Positions 6,439 to 6,862 of a stretch of 6,862 bases of DNA are shown one piece after another. The DNA lies in contig CAJORC010000066.1 in the NCBI GenBank assembly GCA_905236615.1, forward strand, positions 1 through 6,862. The letters run 5' to 3'. The position numbers were made by a program, and so were the translations under genes. This DNA is from an uncultured Lachnospiraceae bacterium (GTDB lineage Bacteria; Bacillota; Clostridia; Lachnospirales; Lachnospiraceae). Under the pieces are notes generated by a model. The model made no database searches, was not told the DNA's origin, and worked only from the letters and a program-made list of their open reading frames with translations. Numbering within the stretch: the first letter of the stretch is position 1; each line of letters opens with the position of its first letter.

Positions 6439-6454
6439 TATACTGGAATTATTG

Positions 6455-6483
6455 ATTTCGTAGAATATGCAGGTCTACGAAAT
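6455..6483. repeat. 10-bp inverted repeat after the terminator
   Basis: ATTTCGTAGA (6455-6464) is exactly mirrored by TCTACGAAAT (6474-6483) around the 9-nt spacer ATATGCAGG. There is no T-tract on either strand, so it is unlikely to be a terminator. Short inverted repeats around a spacer of this size are typical of core sites for tyrosine recombinases, and an integrase gene starts 265 nt downstream; that role is a guess. Confidence 0.5.
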
Positions 6484-6536
6484 TCCTAAGAAAACTAATT
6501 TATTATATAAAATATCATAGTTGGTGTCAAGATGCT

Positions 6537-6561
6537 GAAAGCGGTCATAATAAGCGCTTTC
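6537..6561. repeat. 7-bp inverted repeat
   Basis: GAAAGCG (6537-6543) is mirrored by CGCTTTC (6555-6561) around an 11-nt spacer. It is short enough to occur by chance, but lies in a run of symmetrical elements ahead of the integrase gene and may be a protein-binding site. Confidence 0.35.
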
Positions 6562-6584
6562 TCACGATATTGATGCCTTAAGGG

Positions 6585-6614
6585 TTGACAAAAACACTTT
6601 TTGACGCATATTAG
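6585..6614 (+). promoter_or_regulatory. Candidate sigma-A promoter for the integrase
   Basis: A perfect -35 box TTGACA (6585-6590) is followed after 18 nt by TATTAG (6609-6614, 4 of 6 matches to TATAAT). Transcription would begin near 6621, leaving a leader of about 127 nt before the integrase ATG. The whole promoter lies inside an 18-bp palindrome, which suggests repressor control or a hairpin in the leader. Confidence 0.5.
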
Positions 6615-6641
6615 AAATGCGGCTCAAAAAGTGTTTTTGTC
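6587..6641. repeat. 18-bp perfect inverted repeat with an inner stem
   Basis: GACAAAAACACTTTTTGA (6587-6604) is exactly mirrored by TCAAAAAGTGTTTTTGTC (6624-6641). Inside it CGCAT (6605-6609) pairs with ATGCG (6617-6621), leaving a 7-nt loop and a 2-nt bulge (6622-6623). TTTT follows at 6642-6645. It is the strongest symmetrical element in the window. It could end read-through transcription from the left, act as an operator over the integrase promoter it contains, or be a recombinase-binding site. Confidence 0.7.
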
Positions 6642-6714
6642 TTTTAAATTTCTGTTTTATATAGCTGAAAGTCCCGGTATTTGCAAGCTTTGAGCTATTA
6701 ATTTCTTTTAAGCC

Positions 6715-6734
6715 GTCAAAAGAATAGTCAAAAG
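6715..6734. repeat. Direct repeat of GTCAAAAG boxes
   Basis: GTCAAAAG occurs at 6715-6722 and again at 6727-6734, 12 nt apart, directly before the integrase start. Related TCAAAAAG lies in the right arm of the 18-bp palindrome. Arm-type sites of tyrosine integrases are often short direct repeats near the gene, but the second copy also overlaps the ribosome site AAAGGGGA, so part of the match may be coincidence. Confidence 0.35.
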
Positions 6735-6747
6735 GGGAAATAAGAAA

Positions 6748-6862
6748 ATGTCGAGAAGAGGGAGAAATATTTATTACAGAGCTGATGGACGTTGGGAAGG
6801 GCGAGTCGTAATAGGAAAAACTGCTTCTGGGAATACAAGGTATAAGCATCTTTATGGGAAAA
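6748..6862 (+). CDS. Tyrosine-type site-specific integrase, N-terminal fragment
   Basis: The frame opens at ATG 6748 after AAAGGGGA (6731-6738) and runs off the end of the window; 38 residues are visible. They read MSRRGRNIYYRADGRWEGRV, then VIGKTASGNTRYKHLYGK. The basic start, 'DGRWEGR' and the 'K..G..RYK.LYGK' pattern are typical of the small N-terminal arm-DNA-binding domain of phage and conjugative-transposon tyrosine recombinases in Clostridia. The catalytic domain is outside the window, so activity cannot be judged. It marks the probable start of an integrated element. A TTGACA promoter inside a large palindrome lies about 130 nt upstream. The truncation is the window edge, not a broken gene. 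Confidence 0.8.
   Translation, partial: MSRRGRNIYYRADGRWEGRVVIGKTASGNTRYKHLYGK

Larger units (their letters stand above)
6390..6747. other. Non-coding junction between signalling operon and integrase
   Basis: These 358 bases hold no convincing gene. From left to right they contain the operon terminator (6398-6438), a 10-bp inverted repeat (6455-6483), an AT-rich stretch (6490-6520), a 7-bp inverted repeat (6537-6561), an 18-bp palindrome overlapping a TTGACA promoter (6585-6641), an AT-rich leader, and a pair of GTCAAAAG boxes just before the integrase ribosome site. No tRNA gene is visible. The left end of a mobile element should lie somewhere in here, but the attachment core cannot be fixed from one end. 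Confidence 0.55.

Noticed and set aside
6562..6849. 95-codon open frame on the - strand
   Set aside because: It runs antisense through the palindrome, the promoter region and the clear integrase start; its Ser/Phe-rich, low-complexity translation resembles no family and it has no good ribosome site.
1..6862. CRISPR arrays, tRNA or rRNA genes, riboswitches
   Set aside because: I saw no regularly spaced repeats, cloverleaf-like sequence or recognisable aptamer; the non-coding gaps are short and accounted for by promoters and simple inverted repeats.

Overview
The window looks like chromosome from a Gram-positive, anaerobic Clostridia-type bacterium, most likely Lachnospiraceae (a Butyrivibrio-like motile species is my best guess, not proven). 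The grounds are the AT-rich composition, purine-rich Shine-Dalgarno sites before almost every gene, a UPF0210-tmcAL gene pair, a flagellar-type (sigma-28/sigma-D) promoter sequence, and a 'MSRRG...DGRWEGR' integrase N-terminus of a kind common in that family. All genes I can support are on the + strand.

Layout: (1) 2-124, the last 40 codons of a UPF0210/PFL (DUF711-type) gene; (2) 130-1338, tmcAL, the tRNA(Met) cytidine acetate ligase, 5 nt downstream and probably in the same transcript; (3) 1339-1465, a promoter region with a strong sigma-28-like element; (4) 1466-6389, five tightly packed signalling genes: a stand-alone GAF protein, a TIR protein with a zinc-ribbon/HTH tail, a class III nucleotidyl cyclase with a receiver-like N-terminus, an unrecognised 334-residue protein, and a metallo-beta-lactamase-fold hydrolase; (5) 6398-6438, a probable intrinsic terminator; (6) about 310 nt of non-coding DNA rich in inverted and direct repeats; (7) 6748-6862, the start of a tyrosine-type site-specific integrase that runs off the window, so a mobile element probably begins near 6440-6750.

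The interesting part is the five-gene block. The genes overlap by 4 nt (GAF/TIR), 8 nt (cyclase/unknown) and 1 nt (unknown/MBL), with one 80-nt gap before the cyclase that carries a perfect 13-bp inverted repeat. The parts list is what a closed cyclic-nucleotide circuit would need: a cyclase to make the signal, a GAF domain that might bind it, a TIR domain with the NADase glutamate as possible output, and an HxHLDH metallo-hydrolase that might degrade the signal. The cyclase keeps all metal and transition-state residues but has Glu/Asn at the two base-selecting positions, so its substrate cannot be assumed to be ATP. Two features point to the motility regulon rather than, or as well as, phage defence: the sigma-28-like promoter and the resemblance of the TIR protein's tail to the flagellar-operon protein YvyF (TIGR03826). 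The functional links are inference; the gene order, overlaps and motifs are read directly from the sequence.
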